Assembly: GCA_022819645.1 (NCBI GenBank)
Contig: JAJEGU010000014.1
Coordinates: 1 to 32,322, forward strand
Source of the DNA: Pseudomonadales bacterium
GTDB lineage: Bacteria; Pseudomonadota; Gammaproteobacteria; Pseudomonadales; Pseudohongiellaceae
Direction: 5' to 3'
Length of the DNA: 32,322 nucleotides
Made by a program: the position numbers and the translations under genes. Positions 22,100 through 30,237 of this stretch are shown here, one piece after another (within the stretch, counting starts at the first letter, position 1; each line of letters begins with the position of its first letter). Below the pieces are notes generated by a model. That model was not told the origin of the DNA, searched no databases, and worked only from the letters and a program-made list of their open reading frames with translations.

Positions 22100-23497
22100 A
22101 TGTTGACTCGTATCTCTTTCCTGTTTGCCGCGCTTGTCGTCAGCGGTTCGGGTTTTGCCCAGTCCGGTGAAATCGTTCCCGATTTCGACTATTTCATGAA
22201 TGAAGTGCAGCCCATTTTCCTGGCGAAGCGGGAAGGCAATGTGCGCTGCATTCAATGTCATTACCGGTCGAGCAATTTTCGCTTGCAGACGCTCGAGGAA
22301 GGCGAGTTTTTCTGGACCGAGGAACAGTCGCGCATGAATTACGAATCGGCGCTGACTATGGTGCTTCCCGGTGAGGATCCGCTCAACAGCAGGCTGTTGA
22401 CCCATGTGCTGGCGCGGGATGCCGGGGGCGACCCCTTCCATGGCGGCGGCACGCATTTCCGGAGCCAGGACGATCCCGAATGGCGCATCATGGCCGACTG
22501 GGTGGCCGGGGCGACCGAGCGGCGCGAACCGGCGGAACTCGCCGTGCGCATCATCCAGACCAATGCCGCCGGCGACGATTCCCACGTGATCGATCCCGAG
22601 ACCAACGAGGTCATCGGCAGGATCACCGACATCGAGATTCCCCATGGCATCGTCGGCGCGCCCGACGGCAGCCAGCTATACATCACCAACGAGGCCATGC
22701 ACGCCCTCGACGTGGTCGACGCGCGCACCATGCGCGTCAAGCGCCGCATCCATCTCAGCGGCCGGCCCAACAACGTCGCCGTCATGGGCGACGGCAGCAA
22801 GGTCTACGTCGGCATCATGGAGATGCCCGGCTCGGTGGACATCATCGACGTGGCGAGCATGAAGCTCGTCAAGACGCTGCCGGTGGAAGGGGCGATCCAC
22901 AACATCTATGTCACGCCGGACAGCAAGCACGCCGTGGCCGGCTCGATCCAGCGCAGCATGATCAATGTCATCGACACCGCCACCGACGAACTCGCCTGGA
23001 CGCTGGAAATGAGTTCGGGCATCCGGCCCATGGCCTTCAACGCCAATCCCGACGGCTCGACGAAGAACATCTTCGTGCAATTGTCCGGCTTCCACGGCTT
23101 TGCCGTCGTCGATTTCGCCACCCGCCGGGAAGTGGCGCGAGTCGAACATCCGCCGGTCGAAGGCGAAGAAGCGCATTACGACGGCTTGCAGGGCGCTCCC
23201 GCCCACGGCCTCGGCGTCTCTCCCGACGGCAGCACGCTCTGGTCCACGAGCAAGGTCTACAGCCACGTCTACATCCACTCACTGCCCGACCTGGAAGAGA
23301 TCGGCCAGGTGTTCGTCGGCCAGCATCCCGAATGGGTCACTTTCACGCCGGACGGCAAGACCGCCTACATGGGCGCCGCGGGCGATCACGTCACCTATGC
23401 GGTGGACGTGGAATCCATGGAAGTCGTCGCGGTGATTCCGGTCGGCCAGGTGCCGAAGCGCGTCGCAATGGTGCGGATGGCGGTAGACGAGGGCTGA
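22100..23497 (+). CDS. Secreted YVTN beta-propeller protein with an N-terminal CxxCH motif
   Basis: This 465-residue protein has a signal peptide (LTRISFLFAALVVSGSGFAQ). It is followed by a ~110-residue region with CIQCH near residue 50, resembling the single-haem domains preceding WD40/YVTN modules. The rest is a run of propeller blades with YVTN-type repeats, such as HGIVGAPDGSQLYITNEAM, then NNVAVMGDGSKVYVGI, then WVTFTPDGKTAYMG. ATG 22100 is chosen because CGGAGG lies upstream and the signal peptide starts there. Related propellers occur with quinone- or haem-linked dehydrogenases, but no partner enzyme of that type is adjacent. The amidohydrolase starts 3 bases after its stop, so they are co-transcribed. 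Confidence 0.82.
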   Translation: MLTRISFLFAALVVSGSGFAQSGEIVPDFDYFMNEVQPIFLAKREGNVRCIQCHYRSSNFRLQTLEEGEFFWTEEQSRMNYESALTMVLPGEDPLNSRLLTHVLARDAGGDPFHGGGTHFRSQDDPEWRIMADWVAGATERREPAELAVRIIQTNAAGDDSHVIDPETNEVIGRITDIEIPHGIVGAPDGSQLYITNEAMHALDVVDARTMRVKRRIHLSGRPNNVAVMGDGSKVYVGIMEMPGSVDIIDVASMKLVKTLPVEGAIHNIYVTPDSKHAVAGSIQRSMINVIDTATDELAWTLEMSSGIRPMAFNANPDGSTKNIFVQLSGFHGFAVVDFATRREVARVEHPPVEGEEAHYDGLQGAPAHGLGVSPDGSTLWSTSKVYSHVYIHSLPDLEEIGQVFVGQHPEWVTFTPDGKTAYMGAAGDHVTYAVDVESMEVVAVIPVGQVPKRVAMVRMAVDEG

Positions 23498-23500
23498 AGC

Positions 23501-24766
23501 ATGATCAGAACCTTACTCGCGGGCGCGTTGCTGGTTTGCGCCCAGGCCGCCGCCGCGCAATCGTTCATCTATTGTGCGCGAATGATCGACGGAGTCGAAT
23601 TGGCGGTTCATGAAAACATGACCATCGAGGTCCGCGACAACCGGATCGCCGCGGTCCACGACGGCCGGCACGACGCCACCACGGTCGACCTGGGCGATTC
23701 CACCTGCATGCCTGGCCTGATCGACGCCCATGTGCATATCGTCACGCAAACAAGCCCAAATTCGTTCGTCGACCGGTTCCTGCTCGACCCGGCGGATTAC
23801 GCGCTGGGCGCGGTTCCCTATGCCGAACGGACCCTCATGGCCGGATTCACCACGGTGAGAGATCTCGGCAGCGCCGATAACGTCTCGATCAATGTGCGCG
23901 ACGCCATCGACCGGGGGCATATCGTCGGACCACGAATCCTGACCGCGGGCAAGTCCCTCGCCACCACCGGCGGCCATGCCGATCCCAGCAACGGCGTCAA
24001 CGACGAACTGACCGGCGACCCGGGGCCGAAGGAAGGCGTCGTCAACAGCCCCGAGGACGCGGCCCAGGCCGTGCGGCAGCGCTACAAGGACCGGGCCGAT
24101 CTCATCAAGATTACCGCCACCGGAGGCGTATTGAGTCAGGCTACCAGCGGACTGAATCCCCAGTTCAACGACGCGGAGTTGCGCGCGGTGGTGGAAACCG
24201 CGAAAGATTACGGATTCAAGGTGGCGGCCCATGCCCACGGCGACGAGGGAATGAGGCGGGCGGTGGTCGCCGGCGTGGATTCCATCGAACACGGAACCTA
24301 CATGAGCCTGGAAACCATGCGCTTGATGCGGGAGACGGGAACCGCCTTCGTGCCGACCATCATTGCCGGCAAGTTTGTCGCGGAAATGGCCGAAATCGAC
24401 GGTTATTTCAGTGAAACCGTGCGCCCGAAAGCGCGCGAGATCGGGCCGATCATCCAGGACACTTTCGCCAGAGCCTATGCTGAAGGCGTGCCGATCGTGT
24501 TCGGCACCGATTCGGGCGTTTCACCCCATGGCGACAACGCGAAGGAGTTCGGCTACATGGTGGAAGCCGGCATGCCCGAAATCGAAGCGCTGACCTCGGC
24601 GATGATGCCGGGCGCGATCCTGCTCGACCGCGCCGCCGATCTCGGTTCGATCGAAGCGGGCAAATTCGCGGACATCATCGCCGTGCCCGGTGACCCCACC
24701 AGCGACATCTCGCTGATGGAGCAGGTTCATTTCGTCATGAAGGACGGGCAAATCTACAAGCAGTGA
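23501..24766 (+). CDS. Secreted metal-dependent amidohydrolase (prolidase-like)
   Basis: This 421-residue protein has a signal peptide (MIRTLLAGALLVCAQAAAAQ) and the amidohydrolase TIM barrel. Metal-binding landmarks are the HxH in GLIDAHVHI, K in LIKITATGGV (a likely carboxylated lysine), H in VAAHAHG, H in SIEHGTYM and D in VFGTDSGVSPHG. The K-x-T-A-T-G-G form and the C-terminal GKFADIIAVPGDP match imidazolonepropionase/Xaa-Pro dipeptidase-like amidohydrolases, which often hydrolyse dipeptides or N-acyl amino acids. It is coupled to the YVTN gene. Periplasmic location is inferred from the signal peptide. Confidence 0.87.
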   Translation: MIRTLLAGALLVCAQAAAAQSFIYCARMIDGVELAVHENMTIEVRDNRIAAVHDGRHDATTVDLGDSTCMPGLIDAHVHIVTQTSPNSFVDRFLLDPADYALGAVPYAERTLMAGFTTVRDLGSADNVSINVRDAIDRGHIVGPRILTAGKSLATTGGHADPSNGVNDELTGDPGPKEGVVNSPEDAAQAVRQRYKDRADLIKITATGGVLSQATSGLNPQFNDAELRAVVETAKDYGFKVAAHAHGDEGMRRAVVAGVDSIEHGTYMSLETMRLMRETGTAFVPTIIAGKFVAEMAEIDGYFSETVRPKAREIGPIIQDTFARAYAEGVPIVFGTDSGVSPHGDNAKEFGYMVEAGMPEIEALTSAMMPGAILLDRAADLGSIEAGKFADIIAVPGDPTSDISLMEQVHFVMKDGQIYKQ

Positions 24767-24819
24767 TCCAGCCAGGCGTCATGATTCCAGCCGAAACGTA
24801 GCAAACTGGTCAAACCAGA

Positions 24820-25599
24820 ATGTATGTGATCGGAATCGACTTTTCAGCGAATCCCAGGAAGACCGGGATGGCGGTGACGCTCGTGGATGATAAATCTTCG
24901 GCTATCGAAATCCTTAATGTACGCACTGCAAACGAGCCCAATCCTCCCGTGGAGGTCGCAGCCGATTGGATTCGCAGCTTCGTTGACGACTCGCGCGTGC
25001 TGATTGCGATCGACGCTCCGCTGGGTTGGCCGGACGCCATGCGTAGCGAAAAATTTGTGCGGCACTCTGCGGGTGAGCGCATGGATGTGTGCGCCGACGA
25101 ACTCTTTATGCGCGCAACGGATCGGCAGATTCGAAGCCGCTTTAACAAAACGCCGCTTTCCGTGGGCGCTGACAAGATTGCTCGTACGGCGCATTCGGCA
25201 CTCAATTTTCTCAGTGAGTTGAGCGGGAAAGTGAATCTCGACTCGCTGCCACTCGCATGGTCTCCGTCAGATGTTCAGCGGAGCGCAGTAAGTGTGATCG
25301 AGGTCTATCCTGCTGCGACTCTGCTCGCACACAATGTAAGCACTGATAACTACAAGAGCAAAGATCCTACAATTAGGGGAAGAGCGTGTAGGCGAATCAT
25401 TGACTCTCTGTCGGAATCGGCACTAACACTGAGGGTCAGCATTGATAGCGTTGCGAGAAACGACGACACCGTGGATGCTGCGGTCTGTGTCCTGGCAGGC
25501 TTAGACTTTCTCGCCGGTAATTCGGAAGAACCAGAAGGCCATTTGTTGGAACAAGCGAAACGCGAGAGCTGGATTTGGACCAAGACGTTACCTACATGA
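24820..25599 (+). CDS. DUF429 predicted RNase H-fold nuclease
   Basis: This 259-residue protein begins MYVIGIDFSANPRKTGMAVT, the first strand of an RNase H-like fold with its acidic residue at D7. It continues with VLIAIDAPLGWP, carrying the second acid, and VIEVYPAATLL. Near the C-terminus is NDDTVDAAVCVLAGLDF, whose acids complete the presumed metal site. These are the DUF429 landmarks. Function is unproven. The gene looks less G+C-rich than its neighbours and has no clear ribosome binding site, suggesting acquisition by transfer. It starts the accessory zone. Confidence 0.75.
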   Translation: MYVIGIDFSANPRKTGMAVTLVDDKSSAIEILNVRTANEPNPPVEVAADWIRSFVDDSRVLIAIDAPLGWPDAMRSEKFVRHSAGERMDVCADELFMRATDRQIRSRFNKTPLSVGADKIARTAHSALNFLSELSGKVNLDSLPLAWSPSDVQRSAVSVIEVYPAATLLAHNVSTDNYKSKDPTIRGRACRRIIDSLSESALTLRVSIDSVARNDDTVDAAVCVLAGLDFLAGNSEEPEGHLLEQAKRESWIWTKTLPT

Positions 25600-25704
25600 A
25601 CCGGGGAAGCCGAACAAGACTTTTTATGATCCCGCGTTGGATAAGGCGCTGTTGAAAGTGATGAGGGCCTACTGGAAAAGCTGATCGGAGCAACCGCATA
25701 TCGG

Positions 25705-26409
25705 TCAAACGGCATTCGCTATTTTCTCCAAACGGCTTACAAGAATGGGTAGCCTTGCTTGGCTACCAGAATCTCCGGGAAGATGGCCCGGCAATGAATC
25801 GACAAAATTTCTGTTTGCGAGCAAGGCAGCGATGCGCCCGGCAAGATGAGCGCGAGCATCGGTTTCCAGTAGTTCGATCTCTTGTGAAACTTCCGGCCGG
25901 CCGTCGACCACGGCGAGAAAATCCTCCAGGTCGTGGCTCGATGCGTAGTCTCCATGACCCCGCCATTCGAAAGCAGTGAGCTTCGTTAGCAGAAAGTAGG
26001 GGGCCGAGATCAGCCGGATCTGGCGGCCTGAGGGAAGTTCGTATATCTCGGCGCCAGCGAACGCGCGTTCGTACCACTCGCTGCTGAAGCCCAGGATATC
26101 GGATTTGGTGGGCATCACATCCAGGAGTACTCCATGGCCCGTCCACCGGCAGATCGGAGCCTGTTGGGAGCGGTCCTCCGAAAACTTCAATTCCCGAAGC
26201 GACGCTGAAACTCGACGGTACTCGGTCAGGGAGGCTACCTCGACGATAACATCGACATCCGTGGTCGCCCGAACTGGCGGGGCCGCCGGGTCTGTAATCA
26301 ATAGCCCGGTTGCGCAGCCGCCAAGAAATACCATTTGGTCGCATAGAGGTCAGAGGCCAGACACGGCCGCCTCCAGTATCGCGACGTTTGGATTCAAGGC
26401 TCTAACCAT
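25705..26409 (-). pseudogene. AbiEii-like nucleotidyltransferase with an early stop codon
   Basis: The frame from ATG 26409 reads MVRALNPNVAILEAAVSGL, then TGA (codon 20, 26352-26350), then PLCDQMVFLGGCATGLLITD and onwards to 25705. The segment before the stop fits the usual N-terminus of this family, so TGA probably replaced a glycine codon (GGA). The remainder keeps the nucleotidyltransferase core: GGCATG, RATTDVDVIVEV with its paired acids, LLDVMPT and DLEDFLAVVDGRPEV. Translation could restart at ATG 26334 to give 209 residues still containing the GG motif, so partial function is possible. It follows a winged-helix gene in an 8-base overlap, forming a two-gene module like toxin-antitoxin pairs. 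Confidence 0.7.
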
Positions 26410-26923
26410 ACGCTTTCAGCCGCTTGCCCAATTCTCGCGCAGCCAAGGTGCGCTCACGGGCCCGGCCGCCGCGAATCGCGTCTACTAGCGCCAGGAGTTG
26501 GTATAGCTTGTTGTCCCGCATCGAGGCCTTTGGCGCCGAACGAAAGATCGGCGAGAAGGATTCCCCGCGAACCTTGCCTTCCGGGTGGGGCCAGACCGGA
26601 ACGACGTCTTGAGGCTCGATCAGCATATCGACGAGCGGCGGCGCACCGTGTGCAGTCGGTATTCCGCGGGTGAGTTCTCCCCTTCGGGGGATGCAGAGAT
26701 ACTTCAGGCCATGAACGAGGAACTCCTCCAGATTGTTTGTCTGGGGAGCGATTCGGCCATTGCGCCGGAGCGCCAGTTGCGTGGACAGCGCGCGTTTGAC
26801 GGCCGAGTGCGCCTGGGAGGAGCTCATGCCGAGTTCTGTGGCGAGATTATTGTATGACCAGTCCCGTTGGCCAATGGACACGAGCTTCAACATCACCAGA
26901 ATGTCTTGCGGTGCAATATCCAC
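26402..26923 (-). CDS. Winged-helix protein paired with the nucleotidyltransferase
   Basis: This 173-residue protein starts at GTG. Residues ~5-60 form a helix-turn-helix (DILVMLKLVSIGQRDWSYNN, then LATELGMSSSQAHSAVKRAL). The middle contains a cysteine/arginine patch (YLCIPRRGELTRGIPTAHGAP), and the C-terminal helices (NKLYQLLALVDAIRGGRARER, then TLAARELGKRL) complete it. Such proteins commonly stand directly before AbiEii-type nucleotidyltransferases and probably act as antitoxin and/or repressor, as AbiEi does. The reading frame is intact although its partner is interrupted. An inverted repeat 12 bases upstream of the start is a candidate self-operator. Confidence 0.7.
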   Translation of the reverse strand: MDIAPQDILVMLKLVSIGQRDWSYNNLATELGMSSSQAHSAVKRALSTQLALRRNGRIAPQTNNLEEFLVHGLKYLCIPRRGELTRGIPTAHGAPPLVDMLIEPQDVVPVWPHPEGKVRGESFSPIFRSAPKASMRDNKLYQLLALVDAIRGGRARERTLAARELGKRLKAYG

Positions 26924-26934
26924 AATTCATCCCA

Positions 26935-26946
26935 TATTCTGGAATA
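26935..26946. promoter_or_regulatory. Inverted repeat upstream of the winged-helix gene
   Basis: TATTC-TG-GAATA lies immediately upstream of the GTG start. Related half-sites (GGAAT) follow at 26949-26953. It is a possible operator, judged by symmetry and position only. Confidence 0.35.
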
Positions 26947-27359
26947 CGGAATGAAGAGTATGCCTTTAAGGATACCAGCGCAACCCGTTTGAAGTTGAAG
27001 ACTGAACGTGGCTTGCTAAAATGGGGAGTCATGAGTGGAGTCTATATCGAACCTTGGCGAACAGCGCTTTCGGTGGTGCCTACCACTCCCCCGAGGCGCT
27101 CGACTTAACGATTGCAGAGTGATGATAGCCATGCAGGTTGAGTCAACGCGGGGCCGCATTAAACGCTTTCTCTTTAGATCAGCCTTGATCGATCCGATCA
27201 GGAAGGCGCATCCCGACCACACCCACTGACGCGATTTTCTTCAGCTTCCTTCGATGCTTGCCGTTTTGACATGTGGATCTGATCTGATTCCAAGTCGCAG
27301 CCGCAGTTTCCCCTCCGGTGTCATAGCCCAGATCCGTTATTGTGGATGAGTGTACCCAA
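26947..27359. other. Gene-free stretch, no feature recognised
   Basis: No open frame here has recognisable protein features, good codon usage or a ribosome binding site. The base composition is more AT-rich than the backbone. It may hold decayed sequence between the winged-helix module and the family C repeat. Confidence 0.5.
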
Positions 27360-27415
27360 GGGCGCGACGATAGCGAATTTTCGCTTTCGCGAATTCCTGC
27401 GGCGCAGGCTCCTGG
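27360..27415 (+). repeat. Family C palindromic element, partial copy
   Basis: This 56-bp segment matches in reverse orientation the element at 31521-31574. It shares GGGCGCGACGATAGCGAATT, then TTCGCTTTCGCGAATTCCTG, then CGGCGCAGGCTCCTGG. It lies 18 bases downstream of the AlbA_2 gene's stop codon. Confidence 0.7.
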
Positions 27416-27433
27416 CGTACTCGTCCGCCATCT

Positions 27434-29080
27434 TCATTCCCCGGATTCCATCAGTTTGCGAGCAAGCGCCTCCCCGGCGGAGGTGCGGCGGTAACGCTGG
27501 TTTCCGCTTGTGGGCCTGTTTGGCAAGGTCATTTCGATCAGGCCTGCTTCAAGGGCGGGATTCAGGTAGGAGTGAATGAAGCTGCTTCGGTCGCGCAGAT
27601 TCAGAGCCGTTTGCAACTCGGCGCGGCTCATGTCGTGTCGTGCGGCGCCGACCAGGCGCTCAATGCGGTCGTTAACTTGCAGGGTATCTTGCAGGGTATC
27701 TTGCAGGGTATCTTGTAGGGTATCTTGTAGGGTGGCATCGCGAGAAATCTTGGATTTATCCTTATATTCCAAATGCTTATCTTGTATGGTTTCCTGTTCC
27801 GCAGCATCTCGCCCGTCGTTCGGAAACGATGGATGAACGGCCAGCCGCACGAGAAACCAGCTACGATCTTCATCGGTCTCGAAACTCGGCGGCGGCGAGC
27901 CGTTGTTGCGCATCGCCCGGAGAATCTTCGGCACGCCGGTCGAACGCCCTTCGGCCAGGTCCAGTTCCTTCAGGAATTCTCCGATTCGCCGGTTACGGTA
28001 GCGGCGGGTCACGGCCTTTCCCAGTTGCAGGTCGTCCATGCGGATTGAGCGGTCCGCGCCGGGATAACTCAGAATCAGCATTTCCTCCCGGGTGATTCGC
28101 ACTTCGACGGGTTCGCGCTCTTCGTAGGAGCGATGGTAGACGGCATTGGCCAGTGCCTCTTCGACCGCTGCGACCGGGAAATTCCAGAAGCGCTCGGCTT
28201 CGGGCTTGTCGGGATGCTTGACGACCCCTTCTTTCAAGTAGTTGCCCTCGATGTAGGCAGTCGCGTCGCGCAGAATCGACGCCAGCGGTCCACGAAATTC
28301 CTTCTCCTCGAAATAGTCGCCTCCCGGCCCGTCTGGAAACCAGACGACATCGATTTGCGTCGCCGGAAAGAACTCGTGGGGACGGTCGTTGAAGAACAAG
28401 AGGCCGACGTTCTTTGGGAACAAAGCCTCGGAGGGGCCGCTGACAATATTCATGCGTCTTCCGAGCGCTTCCATCGAAAGCGTGGCCACTTCCGGCAGGA
28501 GCTCGCTGCCGACATCCTGCAGGTATTGCTGAATCAGCCGGAAGGAAAGATCGTCCAGCGAAGCGTTCCGGTGGTAGCGGTCGTCGAACGGCACCGTGGC
28601 CGCCAGGCCGAGCAGTTCGCGCTCATCCTGCCCGGTGGCCCGCACGGTGCTACTGTGCTTGCGGATGTAGTAGCCCCACTCGCCACGGCGCGCGGACAGG
28701 CTTGTCCTGGCCCTGTACGGCCGAGTCTCGCCGCCGGGAGCGTACAGGACGAGAATCGATTTACCGTCGATTTCATGTGCCGCGGTCAGCGGATGGTAGG
28801 GCGGTTGAATCGAGGAATTTCCCAGTCTCAGGAGTTCCTTCCGGATTCCGTCGATGGCATTCGGGTCGATGCCCCCGGGTGGTAGCACGGGCCGCCCGTC
28901 GCGTTCCTCCACGCCGATAACGACATACCCGCCGCCCAGGTTATGGAAGTCGTTGGCGAATGCGGCCAGCGCATGCAATACGCCTTCCGGATTCCATCCG
29001 GCCTTGTATTCCACCCGCTCGCTTTCGATCGTCCGGCGGCGCAGGAGGCTGTCGATGTTGATGGGCAGATTGAGCGTCAT
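27434..29080 (-). CDS. AlbA_2 (Schlafen-like) / HATPase_c_4 putative regulator
   Basis: This 548-residue protein has the AlbA_2 domain at about residues 15-140 (ESERVEYKAGWNPEGVLHAL, then LGGGYVVIGVEE and GGETRPYRAR). A middle region with GLLFFNDRPHEFFP follows, then the HATPase_c_4 region (AVEEALANAVYHRSYEEREP, VEVRI, ILSYPGAD). A stretch of the four-residue repeat TLQD (about five units) links to a C-terminal winged-helix (SRAELQTALNLRDRSSFIHSY). Many family members carry a similar repeated linker, such as T-x-Q-V units. Members are annotated as putative transcriptional regulators or ATP-dependent DNA-binding proteins; the function is not settled. It appears intact. Confidence 0.82.
   Translation of the reverse strand: MTLNLPINIDSLLRRRTIESERVEYKAGWNPEGVLHALAAFANDFHNLGGGYVVIGVEERDGRPVLPPGGIDPNAIDGIRKELLRLGNSSIQPPYHPLTAAHEIDGKSILVLYAPGGETRPYRARTSLSARRGEWGYYIRKHSSTVRATGQDERELLGLAATVPFDDRYHRNASLDDLSFRLIQQYLQDVGSELLPEVATLSMEALGRRMNIVSGPSEALFPKNVGLLFFNDRPHEFFPATQIDVVWFPDGPGGDYFEEKEFRGPLASILRDATAYIEGNYLKEGVVKHPDKPEAERFWNFPVAAVEEALANAVYHRSYEEREPVEVRITREEMLILSYPGADRSIRMDDLQLGKAVTRRYRNRRIGEFLKELDLAEGRSTGVPKILRAMRNNGSPPPSFETDEDRSWFLVRLAVHPSFPNDGRDAAEQETIQDKHLEYKDKSKISRDATLQDTLQDTLQDTLQDTLQVNDRIERLVGAARHDMSRAELQTALNLRDRSSFIHSYLNPALEAGLIEMTLPNRPTSGNQRYRRTSAGEALARKLMESGE
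27677..27736. repeat. 12-bp tandem repeat inside the AlbA_2 gene
   Basis: Five units of TTG(C/T)AGGGTATC run head to tail, the last one diverged. They encode the TLQD linker repeat on the minus strand. Because 12 is a multiple of three, gain or loss of units keeps the frame. Confidence 0.85.
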
Positions 29081-29142
29081 GGCGGCCTCGGCGATCGCTC
29101 CAGCGGTGGCGGGTCAGGCACCCTGTCGACTATAATAGCGGC

Positions 29143-29322
29143 ATGAAACGCAAGACGCTCGCAGAGACAAACCCGCACCTGCGCGATCCCGCGAAAGCGA
29201 GGTGGCAGACGATTCGCAGTGTGGCCAGTTCGACGGCGATCGAGACTGGCAGGCCGGTGGAGGAGATTGAGGCAAGGATCATTTACCTCCATTCCTTGCC
29301 GCCTCGCGTAAATCTCGCTTGA
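29143..29322 (+). CDS. Small 59-residue protein, unrecognised
   Basis: The frame begins MKRKTLAETNPHLRDPAKAR and continues WQTIRSVASSTAIETGRPVE to RVNLA. It is basic, lacks a signal peptide or membrane segment, and looks protein-like in composition, but I do not recognise the family. A perfect TATAAT at 29131-29136 ends only 6 bases before the ATG, and there is no Shine-Dalgarno sequence. If expressed from there, the mRNA would be nearly leaderless. It is divergent from the AlbA_2 gene (63-base gap) and convergent with the DUF2335 fragment. Confidence 0.5.
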   Translation: MKRKTLAETNPHLRDPAKARWQTIRSVASSTAIETGRPVEEIEARIIYLHSLPPRVNLA

Positions 29323-29397
29323 ACAGGCCCCCGTATTGTTACCATGCCTGGTGTCTTGCCGGACGTGCCTTGCCGTCCACTACCTTCCGCTGGCATA

Positions 29398-29715
29398 TCA
29401 GCTTTCGGTGTGAGGCTGTCCCCTGCGAATATCGGACTTTTGAGCGTCAAGGACACTGGTCTCCCATTGTTGCCGATGCGACTGCTCGTTCTCCGTCAAC
29501 TGGAGGATTCGTTCCGCAGAACCCGGAAGGACTTGATTATAGTGCTCAAACAGGATGGGCGGCGGGAGTGGACCGTTAAATGACGCAGCCTGCGCGTAGG
29601 CGATTTTGGTCTCTTCCGGTACTTCCGCGAGTGTGTCGTTAAGCGCTGGGTCGGAACATTCGCTGTTTGCAGGCTTCTCCGGCACCGCAACAGACGGTTT
29701 AGAAACTCGGCGCAT
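29398..29715 (-). pseudogene. DUF2335-type membrane protein, truncated before its membrane segments
   Basis: This 105-residue frame contains FNGPLPPPILFEHYNQVLPG, then SAERILQLTENEQSHRQQWE, which is the DUF2335 signature. Family members normally continue after S-x-x-R-R-G-Q into two transmembrane helices. Here the frame ends 9 residues after DIRRGQ, and no other frame downstream supplies hydrophobic helices. It may be a fragment or an unusually short soluble form. It overlaps the upstream secreted-protein gene by 17 bases. Confidence 0.6.
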
Positions 29716-30094
29716 CGACGGGCAGCAGGATGACCGGGACCATCTCGCTGTACTGGAACCAGTCGCCGTCGATGCGCTCGATTCGCTGCCCGCTTGCGTC
29801 GAGGCGCAGGCGGCCGGTGAAATCCAGGTCGAGGCGGGGGATGGAGATTCGCAGGGCGTTGTCAGTGAGGCTGACGCTGTCCGCGGGCATGCCGTAAATG
29901 CCCATTGCGGCGCTGAACAACTGCGCCCGCAATTCGCCGCCGTTCAGGCTGAAAGTGAACGCCAGCGTCATGCTTTCCCTGCCGATGACCAGCGGCCCTT
30001 CGAAGGTGCCGAGCAGCGCCTCGGGCGCGACTTCCTGCGCCCGGACACCGCCAGCGAATGCAAGCAGGAGCAATAGTGGCGCAATGCGTTTCAT
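29699..30094 (-). CDS. Small secreted protein, hydrolase-accessory-like domain
   Basis: This 131-residue protein starts with a clear signal peptide (MKRIAPLLLLLAFAGGVRAQ). The mature part (LLGTFEGPLVIGRESMTLAF, then PADSVSLTDNALRISIPRLD, then FTGRLRLDASGQRIERIDGD) is an all-beta pattern. It resembles the domain that precedes alpha/beta hydrolase domains in some secreted enzymes, but no catalytic domain follows here. ATG 30094 is chosen because the signal peptide begins there. Its role is unknown; it may bind a ligand in the periplasm. Confidence 0.6.
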   Translation of the reverse strand: MKRIAPLLLLLAFAGGVRAQEVAPEALLGTFEGPLVIGRESMTLAFTFSLNGGELRAQLFSAAMGIYGMPADSVSLTDNALRISIPRLDLDFTGRLRLDASGQRIERIDGDWFQYSEMVPVILLPVDAPSF

Positions 30095-30158
30095 CGACAG
30101 GATGTTTTCAAAGCAGGCGGTCCCGGTCAAGTGCGACTCCGCTGGACGATCGCCAACG

Positions 30159-30188
30159 TTGGTCAACCGGGACCGCATTCGGTATAGT
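30159..30188 (+). promoter_or_regulatory. Promoter of the RHH/MazF pair
   Basis: TTGGTC (30159-30164) and TATAGT (30183-30188) are separated by 18 bases, 49 bases upstream of the antitoxin ATG at 30238. Confidence 0.45.
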
Positions 30189-30237
30189 GAAAGGCATCAA
30201 CAAGAAACGCAGCATACAACTCAACATTGTTATCACT

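Noticed and set aside
22480..23613. Plus-strand 377-codon frame within the YVTN gene
   Set aside because: Arg/His-rich shadow of the propeller repeats in another frame.
25600..25704. Short plus-strand frame reading NKTFYDPALDKALLKVMRAY just after the DUF429 gene
   Set aside because: It looks protein-like but has no start codon, is under 35 codons, and I do not recognise a family; it may be a tail fragment of a lost gene, but support is too thin.
27677..27736. Possible CRISPR-like repeat
   Set aside because: Units are 12 bp with no spacers; it is a coding tandem repeat.
29344..29583. Plus-strand 79-codon frame opposite the DUF2335 fragment
   Set aside because: No motif, no ribosome binding site, and it is antisense to a frame with a recognisable signature.
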